Shown in pieces: positions 43,877-54,109 of a DNA stretch of 64,000 nt. The position numbers and the translations under genes were made by a program. The notes beneath the pieces are model-generated. The model was not told the DNA's origin. It saw nothing but the letters and a program-made list of their open reading frames with translations, and ran no database searches. The stretch comes from Bacteroidales bacterium (GTDB lineage: Bacteria; Bacteroidota; Bacteroidia; Bacteroidales; UBA7332), in contig JAQTZA010000001.1 in assembly GCA_028687995.1 (NCBI GenBank), positions 186,001 through 250,000 of the forward strand, given 5' to 3'. Within the stretch, counting starts at the first letter, position 1, and each line of letters starts with the position of its first letter.

Positions 43877-46800
43877 ATGAAAATTTTTCTTTGTAAGGCA
43901 TTTTTAGCCCAAAGAAAGTCGTTAGCTCCTCGTTTTCTTCGAATTGTGAGTATTACAACTATCTTCCTCCTTCACACATTTTTATCTTCTGCTAAGATTG
44001 TTGCGGAAAAACCGATTAATCTCAATCTGAAAAATGTACCCTTGATTGAAGTGGTTCGAAAAATTGAAAACCAGACAAATTATCTCTTTGTTTTTGATGA
44101 GCATAGTGTAGATATTAATCGTATTATATCAATTAATATCAAAAATAAAACCATTGACGAGGTGATGACCAAACTGCTAAATGGCACCAACATTATCTAT
44201 GAAGTTGAAGGAAAAAACGTAATTCTAAAAAGAATATCTGGAAAAGAAAGATTAAGCATATCGCCAGATGGAACTCAATTTTCGGGACGTGTTTTAGATA
44301 AAAACAAAGAACCGATGATTGGTGTCAACATAAGGATTAAAGGCAAAAAAACAGGTTCTGTTACTGATCTAGATGGAAAGTTTACCGTCAACATTGATAA
44401 TGGCGATAATATCATTATCTCTTATATCGGCTATATCACTCAAGAGGTTGAAACAAAAAACAAAACAGCTATAACAGTTATTATGGAAGAAAACACTACC
44501 GCTATCAATGAAGTAGTAGTGGTGGGTTATGGAACCGTTCAAAAGCGAGATTTGACAGGTGCTGTAACCACAATTAAACAGGATATTTTTGAACAATCAA
44601 GACAAAGTTCTTTCCTCAATAACATGCAGGGACGCGTAGCCGGTTTGCAAATCACTTCGGGCTCTGGAGAACCTGGCTCAGGAGCAAAAGTAATCATTCG
44701 TGGTGCGAATACAATTGCTGGATCAAGTGATCCTCTATACGTTATTGATGGCGTTCAGGTAAACGAAAGCGAAGCTCCAATGGCCAATTCACAGTTTGGC
44801 TCTAATTCTCGAATAGATCCTTTGAGCTCAATTAACCCTGCAGATATTGTGTCGGTTGAGGTGCTTAAGGATGCCTCTTCTACAGCTATTTATGGGGCAA
44901 AGGGAGCGAATGGTGTGATAATCATCACCACTCGTCAAGGAAAGGAAGGATTGCCTGTTGTCTCTTATGATGGCCGTTTTGGAGTTGCAAATCCTTCCAA
45001 AAAACTAGAGATGCTAAACGGAAACGAATGGATTGATTATCGTAAAGATTGGGTTTTAATGCCTGATAAAAAGAATATTACGTATGGTTATTTCAATGAT
45101 TGGTTGTTCTTCCTGAATTCTGGAAAAACAAATCCTTCCGAAATGATGCCAAGAGACGTTTATGCATTACCTCAATATGACTGGCAAAAAGAGATGTACA
45201 AAACGGCGCTTTCCACCTCACATACCATTGCTGTAACAGGAGGAAATGCCTTTACCAAATATGCCGGGAGCGTTGGATATAACAATGAGGAGGGTATTTT
45301 GATGAATAATGGATATTCACGATACAATACCCGGCTGAAACTCGATCATTCGAAAGATCGTATAAAATTATCCTTGTCAATTAATGCATCTTATTCAAAA
45401 TATTTTGGGGCCGCACAATCTGGCGATGGATATAACAATGTTGGGGTTCTACAGTCTGTCATTGTTTCCAGACCATTGGTTTTTAATAATCCACTTGCAG
45501 AAGTAAATCAAGGTGGATGGAAAATGCCAACTGAAAATCTAAATCATGTAAGCCGCACAATTTCGTCACCGAATATCTCTTCAAATCTTCTTTTAAATTA
45601 TAGGCTGGCCAATGGGTTATACGTGGGAACTACAATCAGCGGCACACTCGTTAACTCAGGTTGCTTTGAATTTTATGATAAAAGTACACCTTGGGGTTAT
45701 TATTTGAACGGAAGAGCTGCTATTACCAATGTGGAATGGATGGGCTGGTCTAATATAAGTACATTATTCTATAGTAAAAACTTCAAAAAGAACACTAAAT
45801 TCAACATGCTAGGTGTATTTGAACTCAATGGTAGCCAATACCAAAACAGTTCTATTGTCAAAAGTAATTTTGTCGATGGCTCTACAGGAATTTATGATAT
45901 AAGCAAAGGAATTACCCTTCAAGATGCCTCTTCTGGCGCAGGGCAAGCGAATAGGGTCTCCTATTTAGGTCGTTTTAATTATGATCTTTATGGACGATAT
46001 CTGATAACAGGAAGTCTACGTGCTGACGGTTCAGACCGATTTGGTGAAAATAATCGATACGGGTATTTTCCATCTTTAGCTCTCGCATGGAGAGTCATTG
46101 AAGAGAATTTTATGAAAAAACAAGATTTGGTAAACAACCTGAAAATCAGACTGAGTTACGGTCGCACTGGAAATTCAAATATACCCGAATTTCAATATAT
46201 GGCTCGCATGGGAAACTCTTTTTATGGCGATGAACTTGGCCTCTCTCCTGTTACACTTCCCAATCCCAATCTTAAATGGGAAACCACTATTCAATACAAT
46301 TTGGGTGTTGATCTGTCATTGTGGAAAAGCCGGATCGATTTGACCCTCGACCTATATGATAAAAACACCACTGACATGTTGTATCAGGCAATTATCCCCG
46401 CTCAATCTGGTTCCAAAACACAATGGCAGAACCTTGGAGAGGTAAATAATAGAGGTATCGAAGTTGGATTATCTACTAAAAATATTGAAGCTAAGAATTT
46501 TACTTGGACTACTAATTTTACAATAAGCGCAAATAAAAATAAGATTGTAAATATTGGCAATGGATTGGATATGGCGCCGATTGGTGCTGGATCGTGGTCA
46601 TTGTCTTACATTAAATTAAACGATGTGGGGCGAATTATGACAAATCAACCAATTGGTGTGATGTATGGATACAAGATGGATGGCATCTATCAAATGACTG
46701 ATTTCTCAGGTTGGACTGACAAAACGGGTGTGTACCCTGCCAATAGTGCCAACATCCCTTGGCAACAAAGATCGTGGATACTAAAAACAGGCGTTGTCGA

Positions 46801-47425
46801 TTGTAGTGACATCGGGGCTAGTGCTCGCCCGGGTACATTTAAGTTTAGCAATATCGATGGTTCTACTGATAACAAAATTACTGAAAGTGATAAAACAATC
46901 ATTGGAAAAAGTCAACCCCTATTTTTTGGAGGAATTGGCAATAATTTTCAATACAAAAACTTTGAATTAAATGTCTTTTTCAATTATTCAGTAGGAGGAG
47001 AAATATTTAACTCAACAAAATTTGAATTAGAAGGTGCAAGTCCTGGCGAATATTACAACATTACCAAGGACTTTTGGCAAAACCGTTGGACTCCTGATAA
47101 TCCTACAAATAAATATCCATCTTATTCGGATGTCAACTATTATAATACGTTGGCGGCATTGCCCAACAGTTACTACGTCGAAGACGCATCTTATTTAAGA
47201 CTTCAAACCCTTTCTTTTTCATATACTTTACCTAATTCAATTTCTAAGAAAATGGGAATTAGCAATCTGAAATTGTACTATTCAGGTAATAATTTGCTTA
47301 CATTAACAAAATATAGCGGATTTTCGCCCGATGTTAATTCTGGAAATGCTTTGCTCTCTGGATTTGATACCATTGGTTATCCGCGTACCACCTCACATTC
47401 ATTTGGTTTAAACCTTATATTTTAA
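43877..47425 (+). CDS. SusC/RagA-type TonB-dependent transporter with STN domain
   Basis: A 1182-residue outer-membrane transporter. After the signal region (to about 40) comes an STN domain (about 45-115, LKNVPLIEVVRKIENQTNYL), a carboxypeptidase-like domain (about 133-212, GRVLDKNKEPMIGVNIRIKG), the TonB-box-like EVVVVGYGTVQKRDLTGAV, the plug (to about 340, VLKDASSTAIYGAKGANGVI) and a large barrel ending in SFGLNLIF. It imports oligosaccharides with SusD as lid. The STN domain marks it as a signal transducer working with the adjacent FecR. It is 12 bases upstream of susD. Confidence 0.95.
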   Translation: MKIFLCKAFLAQRKSLAPRFLRIVSITTIFLLHTFLSSAKIVAEKPINLNLKNVPLIEVVRKIENQTNYLFVFDEHSVDINRIISINIKNKTIDEVMTKLLNGTNIIYEVEGKNVILKRISGKERLSISPDGTQFSGRVLDKNKEPMIGVNIRIKGKKTGSVTDLDGKFTVNIDNGDNIIISYIGYITQEVETKNKTAITVIMEENTTAINEVVVVGYGTVQKRDLTGAVTTIKQDIFEQSRQSSFLNNMQGRVAGLQITSGSGEPGSGAKVIIRGANTIAGSSDPLYVIDGVQVNESEAPMANSQFGSNSRIDPLSSINPADIVSVEVLKDASSTAIYGAKGANGVIIITTRQGKEGLPVVSYDGRFGVANPSKKLEMLNGNEWIDYRKDWVLMPDKKNITYGYFNDWLFFLNSGKTNPSEMMPRDVYALPQYDWQKEMYKTALSTSHTIAVTGGNAFTKYAGSVGYNNEEGILMNNGYSRYNTRLKLDHSKDRIKLSLSINASYSKYFGAAQSGDGYNNVGVLQSVIVSRPLVFNNPLAEVNQGGWKMPTENLNHVSRTISSPNISSNLLLNYRLANGLYVGTTISGTLVNSGCFEFYDKSTPWGYYLNGRAAITNVEWMGWSNISTLFYSKNFKKNTKFNMLGVFELNGSQYQNSSIVKSNFVDGSTGIYDISKGITLQDASSGAGQANRVSYLGRFNYDLYGRYLITGSLRADGSDRFGENNRYGYFPSLALAWRVIEENFMKKQDLVNNLKIRLSYGRTGNSNIPEFQYMARMGNSFYGDELGLSPVTLPNPNLKWETTIQYNLGVDLSLWKSRIDLTLDLYDKNTTDMLYQAIIPAQSGSKTQWQNLGEVNNRGIEVGLSTKNIEAKNFTWTTNFTISANKNKIVNIGNGLDMAPIGAGSWSLSYIKLNDVGRIMTNQPIGVMYGYKMDGIYQMTDFSGWTDKTGVYPANSANIPWQQRSWILKTGVVDCSDIGASARPGTFKFSNIDGSTDNKITESDKTIIGKSQPLFFGGIGNNFQYKNFELNVFFNYSVGGEIFNSTKFELEGASPGEYYNITKDFWQNRWTPDNPTNKYPSYSDVNYYNTLAALPNSYYVEDASYLRLQTLSFSYTLPNSISKKMGISNLKLYYSGNNLLTLTKYSGFSPDVNSGNALLSGFDTIGYPRTTSHSFGLNLIF

Positions 47426-47437
47426 TGCTATAAGAAA

Positions 47438-49063
47438 ATGAAAAAAATACAATACATATTCATAATTCCTCTGTTCGTCGTGCTAAATAGCTGCTCCGAC
47501 TTCTTAAACACACAGCCACTCTCTTTTACCTCGATTTCTAATTTCTATACAAACCAAGATGATGCTGAATTGGCATTGACTGGTTGTTACGGACAGATTG
47601 GGTCAAGCTATGCTGTGAATTATCGAACTGGATTGTTCCTAATAGGTGACGTGGGGACAGATGAAATAATTGGAAACCCATACGCAAAACCTGATGCCGA
47701 ATCCAATATGGATCAGTTTATATTTGGTCGTGTAATGAAAAATAATCTGAATGTCAAGAATCTATGGGCACGGATGTATTCTGGATTATATAGCATCAAT
47801 CTGTTATTGTCGAAAATTGACGCAATTCCGATGGATACAACGCGTAGAAATCAAATTAAAGCGGAAGCAATGTTTTTGAGGGGTTGGCACTACATGTATC
47901 TCGGAATGACGTTTGGTGGGGTTCCTGTTTATACTGGAGTTCCACAGGATATGACAAAAGGCAGAAACACACTTCAAGATGTGATGACACAATCTACACA
48001 CGATTTTCAGTATGCATACGCTCACTTAAGCAACAATAAGTTGGTCAATTCTGGCAGAGCTACCAAATGGGCAGCGGGAGGATATTTATCGAAACTATAC
48101 TGCTATTTAGCAAGCAGCAAAAAATTCGAAGTGGGTAAAAATCTGAATTTCCCTTTGAATAGTTTTGATTGGGTGGATGTTGACGACTGCTATCGCAAGG
48201 CAGATACATTGACTGAATCGATTGTCAGCAAAAGCGGTTTGAAACTTACGTCAGACTATCGGCTCTTGTTTTGTGAAGGATCGGTGAATAAACAAAAGGA
48301 AGAGTGCCTGTTTTCTTTAACACCTTCACCACAGAAAAAGATTGGGCTGAGTCTCAATTACTATTTGCTTCCCACTGGAGCAGTTCTTGGAGGCGGTTGG
48401 GGAACTTGCAGACCGACACAAGAGGTTTATTCGAGATACGATACACTGTATGATGTTCGTCCACACTGGGTCGTAGGTGGGTTGAGCGTCGATAAGGTAG
48501 TTGAAACAATTGATAATCAAAGTTATTATAAACCATCAAAATTAGTCCTATCAAAAGGCGAAGCAACAGGTGGCGATTACTGTGTTAATAAATTCAGAAT
48601 TCTAAAAACGGAATCAAAACACGAAGATGTGTATTACGGCTACTATCCGCTACTTCGTTTGGCCGATATTTATCTTTTACGTGCCGAGGCTTTAGCTCAC
48701 CTCAATGGGGATGAAGCTGGACGTGAAATTCTCAAGATTGTACGCACGCGAGCTCTTATCACATCGAGAACAACTGATGTGACTAAATTGCAGACAACCT
48801 ATCGCCGGACAGATTTTGTTCAGGAATTGTTGGATGAACGGTCTCGTGAACTTTGCTTTGAGCAGCAACGAAAATTTGATTTGGTGCGCTTCAACAGATA
48901 CGAATCGACTATCAAATCAATATCTACAACATTTGGAATCTGGAATAAGAATGCAGCTCAACAACTTATCGACAATATTTCGGATACAAAGATCTGGTGT
49001 CCTATACCAGAAGAAGATGAGATTGCCAATCCTAATCTTAAGCCGAATAACCCTGGTTATTAA
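47438..49063 (+). CDS. SusD/RagB-family glycan-binding lipoprotein
   Basis: A 541-residue surface lipoprotein with lipid cysteine C19 (VVLNSC). SusD features include DFLNTQPLSFTSISNFY at the mature N-terminus, EAMFLRGWHYMYLGMTFGGV in the TPR region, and RLADIYLLRAEALAHLNG and DERSRELCFEQQRKFDLVRF near the C-terminus. It forms the lid of the SusC transporter and binds the glycan. It is translationally close to susC and the two certainly function together. Confidence 0.95.
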   Translation: MKKIQYIFIIPLFVVLNSCSDFLNTQPLSFTSISNFYTNQDDAELALTGCYGQIGSSYAVNYRTGLFLIGDVGTDEIIGNPYAKPDAESNMDQFIFGRVMKNNLNVKNLWARMYSGLYSINLLLSKIDAIPMDTTRRNQIKAEAMFLRGWHYMYLGMTFGGVPVYTGVPQDMTKGRNTLQDVMTQSTHDFQYAYAHLSNNKLVNSGRATKWAAGGYLSKLYCYLASSKKFEVGKNLNFPLNSFDWVDVDDCYRKADTLTESIVSKSGLKLTSDYRLLFCEGSVNKQKEECLFSLTPSPQKKIGLSLNYYLLPTGAVLGGGWGTCRPTQEVYSRYDTLYDVRPHWVVGGLSVDKVVETIDNQSYYKPSKLVLSKGEATGGDYCVNKFRILKTESKHEDVYYGYYPLLRLADIYLLRAEALAHLNGDEAGREILKIVRTRALITSRTTDVTKLQTTYRRTDFVQELLDERSRELCFEQQRKFDLVRFNRYESTIKSISTTFGIWNKNAAQQLIDNISDTKIWCPIPEEDEIANPNLKPNNPGY

Positions 49064-49103
49064 TAAATTTTGGAACCGAAAATATTTTAATTTATAACAT
49101 ATT

Positions 49104-50231
49104 ATGAAACACAATTTTATTGGGAAGTTAGTTCTTCTTATTGCGATTATTCTAGTGCAAACGTCTTGTGATAAAATCTCAGCAAAGAGTCCTAAAAATC
49201 AATCAGATGTCAAGGTAGGCGCTTGGTATTTTGGCGGTTGGAGTTTCCCCGCCGATGCCAATGGAAATACATTTCACATCAGTCCGAGTTTAGTCTCCAA
49301 ATTTTCGGATCGTGAGCCTGTTTGGGGTTGGAGAGAAGATGTGCCCGGTGTGATGGAGAAACAGATTGATTATGCCGCCGATGGAGGTCTCTCTTTTTGG
49401 GGATTTTGCTGGTATGATAATACGTTGGTAAACAATCCGACTATGATGGACAATCTCAATAATGCTTTGGATTATTATATGAAAGCTCCTAATCGAAAAC
49501 GAATAGACTTCTGCTTACTCTCTTGTTTTCAGGTATCTCCAGTCAATTGGGAGAAAGTATGTGATAGAACCGTTCCATATTTTAAGGAATCGAATTATCT
49601 AAAAGTGAATGGAAAACCTGTCATGATATTTTTCAACGCAGATCAGGTTATTTCTGGACTTGGAGGAATTGAAAACACGCTAAAATCGCTCAATCTGTAC
49701 CGAGAAAAGGCTAGAAAAATTGGAGCCGGAGAGATTCTTATTGGAGCCAGAACACGCCCAAGACCTTCTGATCCAACATATCAAGACAAATATGCTCAGT
49801 GTGGTTTCGATTTTCTGACAACTTATCAAAATGCTGACGACGGAAGAGTCGATTCGGGCGAGAATGATTATGCCAACCTCATTGCCGGAGATATTAAGGC
49901 TTGGAATGGAATCACGAGTGGTACATCTTTACCTTACATTCCAACTATTGGAACCGGTTACGATATGCGCCCTTGGGCAATGGATCACCTCAATCAGCCG
50001 GCATCAGATTATTGGTACACAGGGATGAATCCTCAACGAATCGGTGAACACCTTCGTGAATGTATCAAGTGGACTAAAGCCAATAAAACCAAGGTCTTGA
50101 ATAATCTAATCTTAATGTATGCGTGGAACGAAAATGGCGAAGGCGGCTGGCTAACTCCTACTAAATCGGAAAGTACAGGACGACTAGATGCAATTAAGAA
50201 AGTGATCCAAGAAGAGAATAAAATCAAGTAA
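49104..50231 (+). CDS. GH99/WbsX-like lipoprotein glycosidase
   Basis: A 375-residue lipoprotein (lipid cysteine C22, VQTSC). The domain starts at VKVGAWYFGGWSFPADANG (about 36) and runs to the end. Its C-terminal AWNENGEGGW (about 341-350) matches the WNEWxEG motif of the GH99/WbsX clan, in which the two acidic residues are catalytic in GH99 endo-mannosidases. Members cleave internal glycosidic linkages or are of unknown specificity. The same domain recurs inside two later proteins of this locus. It is 40 bases after susD and 14 bases before a GH127-like gene. Activity and substrate are inferred. Confidence 0.75.
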   Translation: MKHNFIGKLVLLIAIILVQTSCDKISAKSPKNQSDVKVGAWYFGGWSFPADANGNTFHISPSLVSKFSDREPVWGWREDVPGVMEKQIDYAADGGLSFWGFCWYDNTLVNNPTMMDNLNNALDYYMKAPNRKRIDFCLLSCFQVSPVNWEKVCDRTVPYFKESNYLKVNGKPVMIFFNADQVISGLGGIENTLKSLNLYREKARKIGAGEILIGARTRPRPSDPTYQDKYAQCGFDFLTTYQNADDGRVDSGENDYANLIAGDIKAWNGITSGTSLPYIPTIGTGYDMRPWAMDHLNQPASDYWYTGMNPQRIGEHLRECIKWTKANKTKVLNNLILMYAWNENGEGGWLTPTKSESTGRLDAIKKVIQEENKIK

Positions 50232-50245
50232 AGAACGTCGATTCT

Positions 50246-52111
50246 ATGATTTATAAGGTTCAACTATTTGTATTTGTATCATTCTTATTCTCGGGTTCAA
50301 TCTGGGGAATTGAGCCAGCGACGGTGCAGCGTGTTCGACTGGATGGCTATCTCGGTCATCGCATAGATCAGTGCATCGCGAATCGGATAATGGCTCAAGA
50401 TATCGACGAGTTAATCACTCCGTTTAAACATCAAGATGAGAAATCAAGATGGCAAACCGAGTTCATCGGCAAATGGATGCTGGGAGCTTGCGATGCATAT
50501 CGCTACACGCAAAATCCTGAATTATTACAAAAGATAAAATATGCGGCTGGTGAATTGATGAAGACACAACTCCCAAATGGATACATCGGAAATTACGCCC
50601 CTGCAAATCAATTAGCAGAATGGGATGTTTGGGGTAGAAAATACACCTTGTTGTCGCTACAAGCATATTATCAATTAACTGGAGATAAAAAAGCGCTACA
50701 GGCTTGCTGCAAAGTGGCCGATCACTTGATGACCCAAGTGGGGCCAGAATTAGCAGATATTGCTACAACTGGTAATTTCAAAGGAATGGCGGCAGGTTCT
50801 ATTCTCGAACCAATGGTTTTTTTGTATAATAACACGTTAGACAAACGTTATCTTGATTTTGCAAAATACATTGTTCGGCAATGGGAATCACCCCAAGGTT
50901 CGATGTTAATTACGAATGCACTGGCCGGGATTCCCGTTGCAAAGCGATTTCTACCAATACCTAAAGCCGTAGAGTGGGTAAAAGGTGGGCATAAATCGTA
51001 CGAAATGATGTCGTGCTACGTCGGTCTGTTGGAATTGTATAAGATAACCAAGAATCCTAGTTATTTGTCGGCAGTAGAGATGACGGTGAATGATATCATT
51101 GAGAACGAAATCAATATCGTTGGCGGTGCTAGTGCCACTGAGTGTTGGTACGATGGTAGCCACAATCAAACTACGCCAGCTTTTGTGTCGATGGAGACGT
51201 GCGTCACTTTTACTTGGATGCAATTGTGTGAGCGGTTACATCAGATTACTGGTAAGTCTCAGTATGTCGATCAAATAGAAAAATCGACCTATAATGCACT
51301 TCAGTCATCAATGAATGTAACAGGTTCGAAGATAGCGTCCTATGTCTCTTTGGAAGGTTTTCGTCGAATTGGAGAAAGACAGTGTGGCCTAAATATTAAT
51401 TGTTGCGAATCGAATGGACCACGTGCGTTTTCGATGATCCCCTCTATTGCTTACCAAACATCTGAAAATCGGATTGATCTTAATTTATATGCCGAATCCA
51501 AAGCTACATTTAGACTTACTGATAAAAATGAAGTAAGTGTGATTGAGCACACAGATTATCCTGTTTCAAATAAAGTAGAAATAGTCGTTGATCCAAAAAT
51601 GGAGAGCAGTTTTGTGATTGCTCTTCGCATTCCGCTCTGGAGTAAATCTAATTCTTTGAAGATCAACAATATTGAAACAAATGAAGCTTTGTTGCCCGGA
51701 AGTTATGTGTCAATAAGCAGAAAATGGAAAAAAGGAGACCGAATAACTCTAACATTGGATTTGAGAGCAAAAATGGTAGTGTTGAATAATAATTTAGTAA
51801 TTGTAAGAGGTCCAATCGTATTGGCACGAGACAGCCGTTTCGACGACGGTTTTGTTGACGAAACAATCGCCATTGAACACGATAAGAATAATTATGTACC
51901 ACTTCAGCCAATTTCGGAGAAGCCAGCAAATATGTGGATGGCATTCAGCGTGAATGCGTTAACGGGGATTTATAGCGGAGATAAAAAATCATTTCGGCAG
52001 ATTCACGTCTGCGATTTTGGCTCTGCGGGTAGTGATTGGAATGAACAACAACGCTATCGGGTGTGGCTCACCAAAACCATAGAAATAGCTGACCGTGAGA
52101 CGTGGTGGTAA
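50246..52111 (+). CDS. GH127-like beta-L-arabinofuranosidase-type enzyme (first copy)
   Basis: A 621-residue secreted protein with a signal peptide (FVSFLFSGSIWG) and an alpha/alpha toroid typical of DUF1680/GH127. RWQTEFIGKWMLGACDAYRY, LPNGYIGNYAP and WDVWGRKYTLLSLQAYYQL are family segments. The zinc-thiolate site used in GH127 catalysis appears intact: E317-x-C319 (METC) and C386-C387 (NCCESNG), the first of the pair being the expected nucleophile. GH127 and relatives remove beta-L-arabinofuranose or related sugars. It lies in a run of closely packed PUL genes. The exact sugar is unknown. Confidence 0.85.
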   Translation: MIYKVQLFVFVSFLFSGSIWGIEPATVQRVRLDGYLGHRIDQCIANRIMAQDIDELITPFKHQDEKSRWQTEFIGKWMLGACDAYRYTQNPELLQKIKYAAGELMKTQLPNGYIGNYAPANQLAEWDVWGRKYTLLSLQAYYQLTGDKKALQACCKVADHLMTQVGPELADIATTGNFKGMAAGSILEPMVFLYNNTLDKRYLDFAKYIVRQWESPQGSMLITNALAGIPVAKRFLPIPKAVEWVKGGHKSYEMMSCYVGLLELYKITKNPSYLSAVEMTVNDIIENEINIVGGASATECWYDGSHNQTTPAFVSMETCVTFTWMQLCERLHQITGKSQYVDQIEKSTYNALQSSMNVTGSKIASYVSLEGFRRIGERQCGLNINCCESNGPRAFSMIPSIAYQTSENRIDLNLYAESKATFRLTDKNEVSVIEHTDYPVSNKVEIVVDPKMESSFVIALRIPLWSKSNSLKINNIETNEALLPGSYVSISRKWKKGDRITLTLDLRAKMVVLNNNLVIVRGPIVLARDSRFDDGFVDETIAIEHDKNNYVPLQPISEKPANMWMAFSVNALTGIYSGDKKSFRQIHVCDFGSAGSDWNEQQRYRVWLTKTIEIADRETWW

Positions 52112-52137
52112 TCAGGATTTTATATAATAAATTGAAA

Positions 52138-52839
52138 ATGAGAAAGATAATTTTTGCAATTGTTTTGACGCTTGTTTCTTCATCGATTAAGACTGAAGCG
52201 TTAAATCCATCGATTAAGACGATACCGATGACGCACCGAATTCATCGTGTTGTAATTTTGGGAAATAGCATTGTGGCGCATCCAGTTGCTCCAAATCTAG
52301 GATGGAATGCTGATTGGGGAATGGCGGCTTCTGCTCGTGATAGCGATTTCGTGCACCGATTGATATACAACATTCATCAAGTTGATACAACGGTAGTCAT
52401 CGATTTTAAGAATATTTCCGTTTTTGAGAATACCTATGAGACGTATGATTTAGCTCAGTTATCAGCCTATCGAAATGCGGATATGCTGATTGTTAAAATA
52501 TCGGAGAATGTAAAGGCTAAGACTGTAATTGATCGAGATTTTGCAAATCATTATCAACAATTAATCAGCTATTTAGCACCAACAGATCAAACCGTAAAAA
52601 TTATTGTGGATGGATTTTGGCCAAGTCCGGTAAACGACATTATTCGGGATTATGCAGCAAAAAATACTCTACCATTTGTTACACTCCCCGATTTATTTCG
52701 GGATGATTCATCTAATTCGGCAGCCGGTCTGTTTGAGAATATTGGCGTCGCCAATCATCCTTCTGACAAGGGTATGAAAAATATTGCATCTCGAATATGG
52801 AGTTGCATTAATGTCTATTTCCCCAATAAAAAGGAATAA
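52138..52839 (+). CDS. SGNH-type hydrolase (putative carbohydrate esterase)
   Basis: A 233-residue protein starting at MRKIIFAIVLTLVSSS, with a signal peptide. The nucleophile block is VVILGNSIVAHP, with GNS in place of the more common GDS. The late block NHPSDKGM gives the catalytic His, although no Asp sits three residues before it. KISENVK and DGFWPS occupy the oxyanion regions. Deacylation of glycans is the likely role. A near-identical domain opens the 945-residue fusion later in this locus. The frame's upstream Met at 52102 overlaps the preceding gene and lacks a signal peptide. Confidence 0.72.
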   Translation: MRKIIFAIVLTLVSSSIKTEALNPSIKTIPMTHRIHRVVILGNSIVAHPVAPNLGWNADWGMAASARDSDFVHRLIYNIHQVDTTVVIDFKNISVFENTYETYDLAQLSAYRNADMLIVKISENVKAKTVIDRDFANHYQQLISYLAPTDQTVKIIVDGFWPSPVNDIIRDYAAKNTLPFVTLPDLFRDDSSNSAAGLFENIGVANHPSDKGMKNIASRIWSCINVYFPNKKE

Positions 52840-52891
52840 TCACAAAGTCAAGTCATTTCGATCAAATACTTGTAATTTAAAATATAACCAG

Positions 52892-54094
52892 ATGAAAAAA
52901 CTGTTAAAGACTAGCCGTGTAATGTGTGTATTGGTGACGGCGATTCTATGTTCTACAATTGTTCAATCTTGTCAAAAAGAAGAGAATCAAGTGGAATATA
53001 AGGTGACGATTATTTCGAATGGAGGAACAAATATTGCTCCTATTTATGTGAAAAGTGGTGAGAAATTGCCTGAAAGCAAACTCTATCCCAATCCGATTAT
53101 CAACGATGGTGGTAAATTTCTGGCGTGGTACACAGATCCAAATCTAAAAATCCCTTTTGATTTTAATATGCCGATCACACAAAATATGACTCTTTATGCC
53201 AAATGGCTCTACAATACTTTCACCATTTCGTTTAAGATGAACGGTGCCGAAGCAAGGGCAGATACACAAGCAATTGAGGGTCGGGTTTTTGTACCTGTTG
53301 AACCTGTTTTGGCAAATTATAAATTTGTGAACTGGTATGAAGATTCAATTTTCTCGATGCCGTATAATCCGACATTGCCAGTTTTAGCACCAAAAACGCT
53401 ATTCGCAAGATGGGTGCAAGAGTCGCCATCGGCTTGGTTTGCAATCAACGAAAGCGGTTTACTTACGAGTTGTACACCACCTGATGGAACGACGGTTGTC
53501 GTTATTCCCGAAGGAGTGAAAGAGATTCCTGCTTGGTTTGTAATCGCTAACGGATTGAACGAAGCTGGCAAACCGGGACTGCCAAATGGCAAAGGAATTA
53601 AAGAGTTTATCCTCCCGAAATCGCTCACCACCATTGGCGAAGGAGCATTCAAATTTTCTGCCATCACCTCAATGATTATTCCACAGAATGTTACAACTCT
53701 CGAGTCGTTGACGTTTGAAGGCTGTAGCAGCTTGACGAGTTTGACATTTGCAACAAACAGTAAGTTGGAACGGTTGAAATCAAATTCAAATAATGATCCG
53801 GTGATAGGTGCTTCGGCGCTGAAATCTATCTCTTTTCCACCATCGTTGACCTATGTTGGGAAATATGCAATGAAAGGATGTACATCGCTCCAAGTCTTGA
53901 CCTTCGAACGGACATTGACGCCAGTGATTTTTGACCCCTATTTGACAAATGGTGGTGTTTGGCTTTTCAATGGTTATTTCCCCGCTAAAATTCGAGTGCC
54001 AAGTAGTATAAAGAGTACGTTCTTGACTGAAATGCGAAAAGTAATGCAGGATTACGAATATGGCAAAATGGCTGCGATCACTGAAGGATATTAA
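52892..54094 (+). CDS. InlB-repeat and BspA-type LRR lipoprotein
   Basis: A 400-residue lipoprotein starting at MKKLLKTSRVMCVLV, with a lipobox ending at C27 (VQSC). Two InlB B-repeat/Flg_new modules are visible (about 35-105 and 108-175; KFLAWYTDPNLKIPFDF and YKFVNWYEDSIFSMPY), followed by BspA-like leucine-rich repeats (LPKSLTTIGEGAFKFSAITS, ISFPPSLTYVGKYAMKGC). Such proteins bind surfaces or glycans. Its place among enzymes of the locus suggests a surface binding role. No catalytic motif is seen. The frame's longer N-terminus overlaps the SGNH gene and was rejected. Confidence 0.8.
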   Translation: MKKLLKTSRVMCVLVTAILCSTIVQSCQKEENQVEYKVTIISNGGTNIAPIYVKSGEKLPESKLYPNPIINDGGKFLAWYTDPNLKIPFDFNMPITQNMTLYAKWLYNTFTISFKMNGAEARADTQAIEGRVFVPVEPVLANYKFVNWYEDSIFSMPYNPTLPVLAPKTLFARWVQESPSAWFAINESGLLTSCTPPDGTTVVVIPEGVKEIPAWFVIANGLNEAGKPGLPNGKGIKEFILPKSLTTIGEGAFKFSAITSMIIPQNVTTLESLTFEGCSSLTSLTFATNSKLERLKSNSNNDPVIGASALKSISFPPSLTYVGKYAMKGCTSLQVLTFERTLTPVIFDPYLTNGGVWLFNGYFPAKIRVPSSIKSTFLTEMRKVMQDYEYGKMAAITEGY

Positions 54095-54109
54095 CCCCAA
54101 TTTTGAAAA

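Noticed and set aside
50246..51500. Frameshift or domain loss in the first GH127-like gene
   Set aside because: The frame is continuous and all zinc-site residues are present.
52784..52891. Longer start for the InlB/LRR lipoprotein
   Set aside because: The extra residues overlap the SGNH gene and would bury the lipoprotein signal peptide.
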